From: an uncultured Collinsella sp.
GTDB lineage: Bacteria > Actinomycetota > Coriobacteriia > Coriobacteriales > Coriobacteriaceae
DNA length: 10,766 bases
Direction of reading: 5' to 3'
Assembly: GCA_900545835.1 (NCBI GenBank)
Contig: URBB01000072.1
Span: 1 to 10,766, forward strand
The position numbers were made by a program, and so were the translations under genes. Of this stretch, positions 1 through 6,495 are shown in pieces (positions within the stretch are counted from its first letter, which is position 1; every line of letters starts with the position of its first letter). The notes beneath the pieces were generated by a model. It ran no database searches and was not told the origin of the DNA. It saw only the letters and a list, made by a program, of their open reading frames with translations.

Positions 1-407
1 CCCGAGAGCAGCAGCATGCCGCAGGTGACGATAGCCGTGCCGATGAGCACCTTGCGCTCGGGGGCGCGACGCAGCAGAGCTGCGTTGGCAAACGGCACGA
101 TCACGACCGTCAGGCTCTGCAAAAAGCCGGCGGTGGAGGCAGAGGTGAGGCTGGAGCCCAGGCACATGCAGGTGAGCTCGGTTGCCATGATGGCGCCGAT
201 GATGGCGGCGCGAACCATAAGGTCGCGGTTGATGCGCAACGCGTGCTTGTGGAAGAGCAGCAGGCAGGCCACAAAGGCGATGATGCAGCGTAGTGCGACG
301 ATGCTCGTGGCGTTCATGCTGTCCATGCCGATCTTCATGAGGGGGTACGAAAAGCCCCATGCGACGGGAACGGAAAATGAGAGCGCGATTGCTTTTTTGC
401 GATCCAT
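1..407 (-). CDS. EamA/DMT-family permease, N-terminal part (truncated by window edge)
   Basis: This is the first 135 codons of an inner-membrane transporter of the drug/metabolite (EamA/DMT) superfamily; the rest lies beyond base 1. The start is the ATG at 407 (minus), preceded by AAAGGAGT at ideal spacing. The protein begins MDRKKAIALSFSVPVAWGFS and shows about five hydrophobic helices (roughly residues 5-25, 33-52, 64-86, 91-112 and 118-135). The pattern AWGFSYPLMK in helix 1 and ALRCIIAF in helix 2 is typical of EamA repeats, which usually total ten helices in about 300 residues. The substrate cannot be read from the sequence; relatives export amino acids, metabolites or drugs. It diverges from a LysR-type regulator, a classical regulator-target arrangement, so control by that regulator is likely but inferred. 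Confidence 0.82.
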   Translation of the reverse strand, partial: MDRKKAIALSFSVPVAWGFSYPLMKIGMDSMNATSIVALRCIIAFVACLLLFHKHALRINRDLMVRAAIIGAIMATELTCMCLGSSLTSASTAGFLQSLTVVIVPFANAALLRRAPERKVLIGTAIVTCGMLLLS

Positions 408-483
408 GGGACTCCTTTTGTTACAGAACGGTTTCGTACAAAGGATTCTGCTCCCAGATGTGAATGTAGTAAAGCGAATGTAT

Positions 484-510
484 CTTCAGTATAATTAAGA
501 AATACTAAAG
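484..510. promoter_or_regulatory. Inverted repeat over TATAAT box, candidate LysR operator
   Basis: CTTCAGTAT (484-492) and ATACTAAAG (502-510) form an inverted repeat matching at 8 of 9 positions with a 9-bp AT-rich spacer. The dyad lies between the divergent permease and LysR-type genes. It overlaps a perfect TATAAT on the plus strand (490-495) and a TATACT on the minus strand (488-493), so a bound protein would sit on the -10 region of either gene. No good -35 box accompanies either -10. LysR-type regulators commonly bind such imperfect dyads with a T-N11-A core; that assignment here is inference. Confidence 0.45.
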
Positions 511-528
511 TGAGTGTGAAAAGCGCTG

Positions 529-542
529 GTAAAACGTTTTAC
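529..542. promoter_or_regulatory. 14-bp perfect palindrome upstream of the LysR-type gene
   Basis: GTAAAACGTTTTAC is a perfect 14-bp palindrome ending 23 bp before the regulator start codon. Its AAACGTTT centre resembles LacI/GalR-family operators more than LysR sites. It lies downstream of the predicted -10 box, where bound protein could block transcription. Which protein binds, if any, is unknown. Confidence 0.35.
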
Positions 543-565
543 GGCTGCATTGATGTGGAGGCACG

Positions 566-1432
566 ATGGCATCGCGGTATCAGATTGTGTGTATGGTGGT
601 CGATTGCGGCAGCCTGAAACGCGCGGCTGACGAGCTGGGCTACACACAAAGCGCTGTGAGCCAGGCCGTCAAGGCGCTTGAGCGCGAGCTGGGTACCACG
701 CTTATCGAGCGCGGCAAGCAAGGTGTCTCGCTTACGCGCGACGGCAAGCAGTACCTGCCATATCTGCGCCAAATCGTAACTGCCGAGGCCGAGCTTGAGG
801 ACAAGCGTCAGGAGTTGCTGGGACTCTCCTCGACTGATATTCGTATCGCGACGTTTACCAACGTGAGTCGCACCGTGTTGCCGCGCGTGATCCGCGACTT
901 TGGGGCCCTGCATCCGGGCGTGCACTTTACCCTCAAGCAGGGCGATTACACGCGCAACGCCCAGTGGGTGCACGATGGCGTGGTTGACTTTTGCTTTACG
1001 GCACGCGGTTTTACCGCAGGGCTCGAGAAGCGCGTGGTCTATCACGACGAGTTGGTGGCGCTGTTGCCTGTCGGGCATCCGCTGGCGGCAAAGGAAAAGG
1101 TGACGCTCGCCGATTTGGCGTCCGAGCCGTTTGTGCTGCTGGATGAGGGCGAGCAGAGCCTGGTGCTCGATGCATTCGCGGCGCATGGCCTGTCACCGCA
1201 CGTGACGAGTGAGGTGACCGACGACTACACCATCATGGCGATGGTGGAGGAGGGCTTAGGCGTGAGTATGCTCTACCGTCGTACTGTGGAGGGCATGCGA
1301 GCCGAAATTCGTGTGCGGCCCATCGTGCACGCTCCCTCGCGTGACGTGGTGGCGGCCTGGCGCAGCTGGGATACCATGCCCATCGCCACGAGGCGTTTTA
1401 TCGACTATATGAGCTCGCATATTGTCAATTAA
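566..1432 (+). CDS. LysR-family transcriptional regulator
   Basis: This is a 288-residue DNA-binding regulator, close to the usual LysR-type length. The N-terminal winged helix-turn-helix is clear at about residues 14-45: GSLKRAADELGYTQSAVSQA, followed by VKALERELG and the wing around ERGKQGVSLTRDG. A linker helix follows (about 63-85), then the two-lobed periplasmic-binding-like effector domain (about 88-285), with the typical hinge signature GHPLAAKEKVTLADLASEPF. The ATG at 566 is preceded by TGGAGG. It diverges from the EamA permease gene, its most likely target, with candidate operators in the gap. The inducer is not predictable. Its 3' end faces the MATE gene across only 27 bp, and no clear terminator lies between them. 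Confidence 0.93.
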   Translation: MASRYQIVCMVVDCGSLKRAADELGYTQSAVSQAVKALERELGTTLIERGKQGVSLTRDGKQYLPYLRQIVTAEAELEDKRQELLGLSSTDIRIATFTNVSRTVLPRVIRDFGALHPGVHFTLKQGDYTRNAQWVHDGVVDFCFTARGFTAGLEKRVVYHDELVALLPVGHPLAAKEKVTLADLASEPFVLLDEGEQSLVLDAFAAHGLSPHVTSEVTDDYTIMAMVEEGLGVSMLYRRTVEGMRAEIRVRPIVHAPSRDVVAAWRSWDTMPIATRRFIDYMSSHIVN

Positions 1433-1459
1433 TGACTGGCGTGACGTTGAGTGTGGTGT

Positions 1460-2842
1460 TTAGCGGGCTGTCGCTTTGGCTTGGGTGACACGATAGGTGC
1501 GTGCCGGGTGGCAGAGTAGCACCGCCACGACCATAAAGAACGCCGTGGTGCCCAGACTGATGGGGTAGACCATCATGATGTTCGCAAAGGTGCGGAAGTG
1601 CGGGAACACGCAGAACACCCAATAGAAGCGGATGCCGCAGACGCAGATCATGGTGATGAGGGCGGGCGTGAGCGAGATACCAAAGCCGCGCAGGTAGCCG
1701 GACATGTTTTCGTAGAACATGCTAAAGGCGTACGCCGGGAAGATCGAACACACGCGGATATAGCCGATCGAGACGATGTTGGGATCGCTGTTGAACAGCG
1801 ACAAAATCTCGCGCCCCAGGCCGACAATAACGATGATCGTGGTGAGTGCAACGATGCCGCCTTCGACCAGGCAGACCTTGAGCGTTTTGGTACAGCGGTC
1901 GATCTGGCGGGCACCGTGGTTTTGTCCCACAAAGGTGGTGCAAGCCTGGCTAAAGCTGTTGAGCAGGTTGTAGCACACGTACTCCAAGCTCATGGCGGCG
2001 CTCGATGCCGCCATGACCTCGGTGCCCAGGCTGTTGATGGCGGACTGGATGATGATATTGGCGACGGCAAAGACGGCGCTTTGGATGCCGGCGGGCAGTC
2101 CGATCTTGACGATGCGCTTGAGGGCGACGGGGTCGATAGCCAGATCGCGTAGGGTGACGCGGACGACGGAGTCGGTCTTGAGCAGGCGGATAAAGAGTGT
2201 GGCGGCGCTGACGGTGTAGGCGATGGCGGTGGCGATGGCGACGCCCGCGACGCCCCAGTGGAGTACGGGGACAAAGATGAGGTCCAGGCCAATGTTGAGG
2301 ACGGTGGACACGGCAAGCGCCTGCAGCGGCATGCGGGTGATGCCGACGGAGCGGAAGATCGCGGCCTCAAAGTTGTAGAGCAAGATTGAGGGCATGCTGA
2401 GCAAAAAGACGCGTAGATAGAGTGAGGCGAGCGGCATGGTCTCGGCGGGAACGTTGAGCGCGGCGAGCATGGGCTCGGCAAAGATCTCGCCCAGCGCGAT
2501 GACGACAAAGCCCACGAGCGCCATTAAAATCGAGGTATGGACGGCGCGTTTGACCATGTTTTGATCGTTGCGGCCGATAGCGTTGGCGATGACCACGTTG
2601 GAGCCAAGCGACATGCCAATAAACAGGTTGAGCATAAGGCTGGTAAGCGGAACATTGGAGCCGACCGCCGCCATGGCGAGGGTTCCCTGGTCGCCCGAGA
2701 AGTTACCGATGATGACCGTGGCGATGAGGTTCGACAGCTGCTCCAAGATGCTCGTGGCGGCCACGGGGAAGGCGAACAGGGGAATATTGCGCCACAGCGA
2801 GCCGGTGGTCATATCGATGTGCTTAGATGCGGTATCAGCCAT
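1460..2842 (-). CDS. MATE-family multidrug efflux transporter
   Basis: This 460-residue cytoplasmic-membrane exporter belongs to the multidrug and toxic compound extrusion family, which exchanges Na+ or H+ for cationic drugs or metabolites. The N-terminus has the signature HIDMTTGSLWRNIPLFAFPV, followed by ILEQLSNLIATVIIGNFSG in helix 1. About twelve hydrophobic helices in two six-helix halves span the protein, and GVAGVAIATAIAY matches the conserved end of the first half. Length is normal and no frameshift is visible. The ATG at 2842 has only a weak GAGAG upstream; an internal ATG at residue 11 is possible but would remove the conserved HID stretch. The substrate is unknown. The gene converges with the LysR-type regulator and is preceded by the 2904-2964 palindromic repeat. 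Confidence 0.94.
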   Translation of the reverse strand: MADTASKHIDMTTGSLWRNIPLFAFPVAATSILEQLSNLIATVIIGNFSGDQGTLAMAAVGSNVPLTSLMLNLFIGMSLGSNVVIANAIGRNDQNMVKRAVHTSILMALVGFVVIALGEIFAEPMLAALNVPAETMPLASLYLRVFLLSMPSILLYNFEAAIFRSVGITRMPLQALAVSTVLNIGLDLIFVPVLHWGVAGVAIATAIAYTVSAATLFIRLLKTDSVVRVTLRDLAIDPVALKRIVKIGLPAGIQSAVFAVANIIIQSAINSLGTEVMAASSAAMSLEYVCYNLLNSFSQACTTFVGQNHGARQIDRCTKTLKVCLVEGGIVALTTIIVIVGLGREILSLFNSDPNIVSIGYIRVCSIFPAYAFSMFYENMSGYLRGFGISLTPALITMICVCGIRFYWVFCVFPHFRTFANIMMVYPISLGTTAFFMVVAVLLCHPARTYRVTQAKATAR

Positions 2843-2903
2843 ACGCTCTCAATCTCTAATATGCTCTTTCGTGCTTATTTGCGCAGACGATGATACTCCT
2901 AAT

Positions 2904-2964
2904 CGACTAGTCGTTGGGGACGTTCTTAAACGACTAGTCATTCAAGAACGTCTCCAATGACTAG
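2904..2964. repeat. Palindrome-jointed inverted repeat array
   Basis: GACTAG occurs at 2905, 2932 and 2959, exactly 27 bp apart; the first two copies sit in the palindromes CGACTAGTCG and GACTAGTC. Between them are two 19-bp units in opposite orientation, GTTGGGGACGTTCTTAAAC and the reverse complement of ATTGGAGACGTTCTTGAAT. As a result 2907-2927 pairs with 2944-2964 over 21 consecutive positions with a 16-nt loop. The only two deviations are G-U pairs if the plus strand is transcribed. The element lies between the divergent MATE and rlmA genes. It is too long and lacks the U-tract of an intrinsic terminator. It may be an interspersed repeat, an operator array or a structured RNA. Confidence 0.7.
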
Positions 2965-3020
2965 GCGGGGGAGGCGTGAGACAATAGTGGGCGTTGTGTT
3001 GTTTGCGCTAAGGAGTTGCC

Positions 3021-3833
3021 ATGTTGTTGTGTCCCGTTTGCCATGAGCCGCTGGTGGATGACGAACGCGGTGCTGCATGCGCGGGCGGACACCGGTTTGA
3101 CCGCGCTCGTGAGGGCTATCTATATCTACTGTGCTCGTCCAAGAGCGGTGACTCCATGGGCGATCCCAAGTCGCAGGCACGCAGCCGTCGTGACTTCCTG
3201 AATCGCGGTTACTATGCGCCGTTGCGCGATGCGATGGTCGAGCTAGTGCGCGAACGAGCCCAGCGGTGCGCGGCTACGTCGGACAAGCCGCTGGCCTTGC
3301 TCGATATTTGCTGCGGCGAGGGCTATTACACGAGTGCCATGGGCGCGGTGCCGGGTGTGGGCGCTTACGGCTTTGACCTGGGCAAAGAGATGGTGCGCCT
3401 GGCCGCCAAGCGCGGCGACGCGACCTACTTTGTGGCCAACATGAAGGATATCCCCGTGGCAGACGGCGCCTTCGATATGGTGACCGAGCTCTTTGCTCCC
3501 TTTAACGAGCGCGAGTTTGCCCGCGTGCTGGCGCCCGAGGGCTCGCTCTACACCGTGGTGCCAGGTGCCCGCCATCTCTTTGGGCTCAAGGAGGTGCTCT
3601 ACGACACGCCGTACCTCAACGACGAAAAGCTTCCGAAGACGACAGAGCTTAAGCTGGTCGGCACGCAGCGGGTGTCCGCGAACATTACGCTGGCGACCCA
3701 GGCCGACATCGAGGCGGTGTTCCAGATGACGCCGTACTACTACCGCACACGCCCTGCCGACAAAGAGCGTCTGACAAACCTCGAAACCCTCCAAACCGAT
3801 ATCGACTTCATCATTGCCGAGTACCGCCACTAA
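3021..3833 (+). CDS. rlmA: 23S rRNA (guanine-N1)-methyltransferase, RlmA family
   Basis: This 270-residue SAM-dependent enzyme methylates N1 of a guanine in hairpin 35 of 23S rRNA (G745 in RlmA-I, G748 in the Gram-positive RlmA-II/TlrB type), near the peptide exit tunnel. The N-terminal zinc finger is visible as C4, C7, C20 and H24, followed by FDRAREGYLYLL and a GDPKSQARSRRDFLNRGYY segment characteristic of the family. SAM-binding motif I is DICCGEGYYT (95-104); C97 replaces the usual glycine of DIGCGEG. PGARHLFGLKEVLYD and QMTPYYYR also match RlmA, and the length matches E. coli RlmA closely. AAGGAG precedes the ATG. Type II, with a role in mycinosyl-macrolide tolerance, is suggested by the Gram-positive background but not proven. 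Confidence 0.92.
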   Translation: MLLCPVCHEPLVDDERGAACAGGHRFDRAREGYLYLLCSSKSGDSMGDPKSQARSRRDFLNRGYYAPLRDAMVELVRERAQRCAATSDKPLALLDICCGEGYYTSAMGAVPGVGAYGFDLGKEMVRLAAKRGDATYFVANMKDIPVADGAFDMVTELFAPFNEREFARVLAPEGSLYTVVPGARHLFGLKEVLYDTPYLNDEKLPKTTELKLVGTQRVSANITLATQADIEAVFQMTPYYYRTRPADKERLTNLETLQTDIDFIIAEYRH

Positions 3834-3868
3834 CCTACCAAAAAGGGACAGGTTTATTTTGGTAGGTT
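3832..3868 (+). repeat. 12-bp perfect hairpin at the rlmA stop codon, REP-like
   Basis: AACCTACCAAAA (3832-3843) pairs perfectly with TTTTGGTAGGTT (3857-3868) around a 13-nt loop containing GGGACAGG. The stem includes the last two bases of the rlmA stop codon. Only two further T bases follow, so it is a poor intrinsic terminator and more like a mobile or repetitive palindrome. The stretch 3845-3870 resembles 8701-8726 at 18 of 26 positions. Confidence 0.55.
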
Positions 3869-3884
3869 TTATCTGGGTAAACGT

Positions 3885-3922
3885 AAAGGGCCGACCGCGT
3901 TGCTGCGCGATCGGCCCTTTTT
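3885..3922. terminator. Bidirectional intrinsic terminator
   Basis: A 15-bp stem, AAAGGGCCGACCGCG (3885-3899) with CGCGATCGGCCCTTT (3906-3920), has one mismatch, a six-base loop and a run of five T bases at its end. The A-tract on the other side lets it work on the minus strand too. It lies between convergent rlmA and the membrane protein gene and probably ends both transcripts. Confidence 0.9.
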
Positions 3923-3968
3923 ATTGGCGTATATACCAGAGTCACTGAGCGATTGACAAGGATGCGGC

Positions 3969-4373
3969 TTAGCTCAAACGGTCCATGCCCTCTTTTTTGA
4001 CGCGGTTGGCAAGTACAAAGTAGATAATGCTGACAATCAGGCCGGTAAAATCGGGGGTGCTTGAGCCGGTCCCACCCAAGAGGGGCAGGGAGAGAAGCAG
4101 GCTGATGACCGAACATGCTAGGCAGACGATGGACCAAATCCAGACAACGCCAGCCTTGGCGGGATTGTTTGCCGCGCGGATGCCAAAGACGGCGGTCACA
4201 ATTTCGACGACGCCCAATACGATGACGACGATGCAAGAAACGATCATGGCACCCGTGATATCGCCTGCCGAGCTGCCCGCAAAGAGCGCTGTAGCACCCA
4301 TGCCTGCGCTTAGAATGCCGACGACAAAGAAGAAGAACGATAGGATTTTGAGTAATTTACAGGCGTTGCTCAT
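3969..4373 (-). CDS. Small four-helix membrane protein of unknown function
   Basis: This is a 134-residue integral membrane protein that I cannot assign to a named family. Four hydrophobic segments are visible at about residues 8-31, 41-66, 74-99 and 109-124, with a short basic C-terminus (NRVKKEGMDRLS) probably in the cytoplasm. No catalytic or metal-binding motif is evident. The start chosen is the ATG at 4373 (MSNACKLL), preceded by AAAGGA at suitable spacing; an ATG at 4442 would add 23 residues that are not membrane-like and has no ribosome binding site. It converges with rlmA across a shared terminator and diverges from the small protein gene at 4607. No partner is suggested by context. 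Confidence 0.72.
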   Translation of the reverse strand: MSNACKLLKILSFFFFVVGILSAGMGATALFAGSSAGDITGAMIVSCIVVIVLGVVEIVTAVFGIRAANNPAKAGVVWIWSIVCLACSVISLLLSLPLLGGTGSSTPDFTGLIVSIIYFVLANRVKKEGMDRLS

Positions 4374-4606
4374 GGCTGGTCCTTTCGATACGAGTACGCC
4401 AACCTGGCGCACCCCATGTGCTGCACATATGGTGAAGCACATTGTAGTTCAACGCGGCGATGCATGCGCCTGAAAGCGCTTTGAGCCCACGCAGCCCAAT
4501 CCGACCTTTCAAAAAGGAAAGCTGGACGTAAGCCAAATCGATGGCAGCTCATGTGCGGCGCTGAGATGATGAGGCCGTAACAAGGAGCTGTTCTTAAGGA
4601 GGAGCC

Positions 4607-4750
4607 ATGATGTACGGAGCAGGGCAAGTGCGTGAGCCGCGGTCGTTGGGAAGGCGTATGAGTGATTCTGTGATTGCCGTCGTGTGCACGGGATTGATGG
4701 CGGTGCTTTGCATTGGGATGCTGTGGACCATGTCGCATGTGGGACAATAG
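4607..4750 (+). CDS. 47-residue single-pass membrane small protein
   Basis: This short gene has an exceptionally good ribosome binding site, TAAGGAGG (4595-4602), just before tandem ATG codons at 4607 and 4610. The product has a basic N-terminus (MMYGAGQVREPRSLGRRMSD) followed by one hydrophobic helix (about residues 22-43) rich in V, L, C, G and M, then a short tail, SHVGQ. The positive-inside rule suggests an inside N-terminus and outside C-terminus. No family is recognised. It lies 63 bp upstream of rsmJ in the same direction and could share its transcript. No terminator is evident between them. The function is unknown; stress- or transporter-associated small membrane proteins have this shape. 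Confidence 0.6.
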   Translation: MMYGAGQVREPRSLGRRMSDSVIAVVCTGLMAVLCIGMLWTMSHVGQ

Positions 4751-4813
4751 CGGACGGTTGGGTGCTGGCATTAACGGCGCTCGCGTATTCGTTTTGCTTG
4801 TTAAGGAGTGCCC

Positions 4814-5518
4814 ATGGGCGTCGTCGATCCCTTTTCTGTTGCTCGGGCCGCGGGGCTTGAGCTGACCGGGAAGTCCGAGGGCCTCACGCTCACCGACGGC
4901 ACGATGGAGTTGCGTGCCGATTTTACTCGCATGCTGTCACGGCTCAAACAGGGCCGCCTGCAGCAAGAGCTGCTGGTAAAGGCTGCCCGCGCGAAAGGCG
5001 TCGAGCAACCATGGGCAATTGACGCCACGGCAGGCTTTGGCGAGGACTCGCTGCTGCTGGCGGCCGCGGGCTTTACCGTCGATCTGTATGAGCAGGATTG
5101 CGTGATCGCGGCGCTCCTCAAGGATGCCTTAGATCGCGCGGCAGATGATCCGGCGCTTGCGGCAGCCGTGGCGCGCATGCGCTTACATGCGGGCGAGGAT
5201 AGCGTTGCCGGCCTTCGCCATACAGCCGAGCTGATCGGGCAGGGCGAGCTCGTGGCTCCCAACGTGGTGTATCTGGACCCCATGTTTCCCGAGCGCACCA
5301 AGAGTGCGGCGGTTAAAAAGAAGTTCCAGCTCTTGCATCATCTGGAACAGCCGTGTGCCGATGAGGAGACGCTGGTCGAAGCTGCGCTTGCGGTGCACCC
5401 GCGCAAGGTCGTTATCAAGCGGCCGGTGAAGGGACCGTTGCTTGCCGGTATGAAGCCGAGCTATCAGCTCGCGGGCAAGGCCGTGCGCTACGACGTTCTG
5501 GTGTCGCCGCGTCCGTAA
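4814..5518 (+). CDS. rsmJ: 16S rRNA (guanine1516-N2)-methyltransferase, RsmJ family
   Basis: This 234-residue class I SAM methyltransferase has the hallmarks of RsmJ (formerly YhiQ, DUF548), which makes m2G1516 in 16S rRNA of the small subunit. The SAM-binding motif is DATAGFGEDSLLLA (70-83, compare DATAGLGRD in E. coli). The acidic E93 at the end of strand 2, the catalytic-type loop VVYLDPMFPERTKSAAVKKK (151-170) and VVIKRP near the C-terminus also match. The N-terminal region LTLTDGTMELR is family-like. The ATG at 4814 follows AAGGAG (4803-4808); a GTG at 4808 overlaps that site and is not a credible start. The family is best known from Gammaproteobacteria, so its presence in an actinobacterial-type genome is notable. 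It converges with the Cys-rich gene at 5567. Confidence 0.9.
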   Translation: MGVVDPFSVARAAGLELTGKSEGLTLTDGTMELRADFTRMLSRLKQGRLQQELLVKAARAKGVEQPWAIDATAGFGEDSLLLAAAGFTVDLYEQDCVIAALLKDALDRAADDPALAAAVARMRLHAGEDSVAGLRHTAELIGQGELVAPNVVYLDPMFPERTKSAAVKKKFQLLHHLEQPCADEETLVEAALAVHPRKVVIKRPVKGPLLAGMKPSYQLAGKAVRYDVLVSPRP

Positions 5519-5566
5519 CACGTTCATGATGGCTCGCGCTGCGTCAGCACCGCGCCGATGCGACGC

Positions 5567-5863
5567 TTACTTCCAGGGATGCGACGTCAAATGCCACCCG
5601 CCACAGTATTCGCATTTGTAGCAGGCAAGCCCGCGCCTGCCGCGGTTTTCGCAGTCGGCCATAACGGCCTCGGCCTCGGCACGCGTGTCGTAACGGTTTT
5701 TGCGCTCGCACGACTTGTAGCGCCAGGCTTCATCGCGCTCGGCGTCCAGAGCGTCGCGGCGCTCGTCCTCGCGCGCAAACAGGTCGCTCATATCGCCGCC
5801 GGTGGCAGCGCCCAAAAACTCGCTTTTGGCCTTTGACCAGGCGGCTCGCTTTTTGCTTCCCAT
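5567..5863 (-). CDS. Small cysteine-rich (putative zinc-binding) protein
   Basis: This 98-residue soluble protein has no recognised name. The N-terminal half is highly charged and probably helical (KRAAWSKAKSEFLG, then DLFAREDERRDALDAERDEA). The C-terminal half has a likely zinc site: C52, C71, C81, C84 and C87, with H91 and H95 in the segment CYKCEYCGGWHLTSHPWK. Small proteins ending in a C-x2-C-GGWHLTS motif occur in actinobacterial genomes and phages, from memory, without a known role. The ATG at 5863 has a purine-rich AGAGGGG upstream, although with long spacing; a TTG seven codons upstream lacks a ribosome binding site. It diverges from the GNAT gene across a short region containing a GGTATCA inverted repeat. 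Confidence 0.68.
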   Translation of the reverse strand: MGSKKRAAWSKAKSEFLGAATGGDMSDLFAREDERRDALDAERDEAWRYKSCERKNRYDTRAEAEAVMADCENRGRRGLACYKCEYCGGWHLTSHPWK

Positions 5864-5889
5864 CTGCTTCGCGCCCCTCTTCAAACGCT

Positions 5890-5917
5890 GGTATCATTGC
5901 TCAATCAAAGTGATACC
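5890..5917. promoter_or_regulatory. GGTATCA inverted repeat between divergent genes
   Basis: GGTATCA (5890-5896) and TGATACC (5911-5917) form a perfect 7-bp inverted repeat with a 14-bp spacer, between the divergent Cys-rich and GNAT genes. Each arm sits in a TGG-TATCA context resembling an extended -10 box, one per strand (plus TATCAT at 5892-5897, minus TATCAC at 5910-5915). It could be an operator, a divergent promoter pair, or both. Confidence 0.4.
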
Positions 5918-5940
5918 AATAAACGTGAGGTCGCCGCGTG

Positions 5941-6429
5941 ATGATCAGAAAAACCCTCGATACCGACATTCCCGTCGTCATGGCTATCTATGACGCCGCC
6001 CGCGCCTTTATGCGCGCGCACGGTAATGCCACGCAGTGGCCGGTGGGTACGCCCTCGGCGGAGCAGCTGGCTGCCGATATCGCCGCCGGTGGCAGCTATG
6101 TGTGCGAAGTCGACGGCCGCGTGGTGGCGACGTTTGCCTTTTTGCCGGGCCCGGACGAGTGCTATGACGTAATTGAGGATGGTCAATGGCGCAGCGACAC
6201 TCCGTACGCCGTGCTGCACCGTGTGGCGTCCGATGGCACCGTGCACGGTATCGCGGCTGCGATGTTTGCCTTTGCCAAGGAGCGTGCCGATCACCTGCGC
6301 ATCGACACGCATCAGGACAACCTGCCCATGCAGGGCGCGAGTATTAAGGCGGGGTTCGAGCGTGCCGGCGTCGTGTATGTGTCGGACGGCACGCCGCGTG
6401 TTGCGTTCGACTGGCTGCGTGAGGCGTAA
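5941..6429 (+). CDS. GNAT-family N-acetyltransferase
   Basis: This 162-residue acyl-CoA-dependent acetyltransferase has GNAT topology. It begins MIRKTLDTDIPVVMAIYDAA (strand 1 and helix 1), continues through YVCEVDGRVVATFAFLPGPD (central strands), LHRVASDGTVHGIAAAMFAF (the acetyl-CoA loop and helix region, with a less canonical Q/R-x2-G-x-G/A motif), and ends LRIDTHQDNLPMQGASIKAG, then FERAGVVYV. The RIDTH-x-DN-x2-MQ segment is typical of a Firmicutes/Actinobacteria GNAT subgroup of unknown substrate. A GTG at 5938 lies directly before the ATG at 5941, and TGAGGT upstream could serve either. The gene is monocistronic by appearance, ending before the hairpin at 6458-6495. The substrate cannot be inferred. 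Confidence 0.87.
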   Translation: MIRKTLDTDIPVVMAIYDAARAFMRAHGNATQWPVGTPSAEQLAADIAAGGSYVCEVDGRVVATFAFLPGPDECYDVIEDGQWRSDTPYAVLHRVASDGTVHGIAAAMFAFAKERADHLRIDTHQDNLPMQGASIKAGFERAGVVYVSDGTPRVAFDWLREA

Positions 6430-6457
6430 GAGTAGGGGCACGTGTCAACAATTCGCA

Positions 6458-6495
6458 CGAACGAAAATGGTCCCGGGTGGGGCCATTTTCGTTCG
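6458..6495. terminator. Long hairpin, probable bidirectional terminator after the GNAT gene
   Basis: A 17-bp stem pairs 6458-6474 with 6479-6495 around a GGGT loop, with a single G-U pair. The core ATGGTCCC/GGGGCCAT is flanked by AAAA on the left and TTTTCGTT on the right. A terminator could therefore form from the inner 8 bp with a short U-tract, working on both strands. It lies 29 bp after the GNAT stop and about 195 bp before the GTPase gene, so it could also act as a leader structure for the latter. Confidence 0.65.

Noticed and set aside
1598..2152. Plus-strand open frame of 184 residues opposite the MATE gene
   Set aside because: D- and H-rich shadow frame; the MATE reading is clearly the real one.
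3243..3830. Minus-strand open frame of 195 residues
   Set aside because: Antisense shadow of rlmA, with no domain signature.
4374..4606. Intergenic region examined for promoters; palindromes ATGTGC-T-GCACAT (4416-4428) and AAAGCGCTTT (4473-4482)
   Set aside because: Short palindromes without a matching promoter pair; not strong enough to call as sites.
4808..4813. GTG at 4808 as the rsmJ start
   Set aside because: It overlaps the AAGGAG ribosome binding site that serves the ATG at 4814.
5905..6441. Minus-strand open frame of 178 residues
   Set aside because: Antisense to the GNAT gene and rich in H and R; no recognisable domain.
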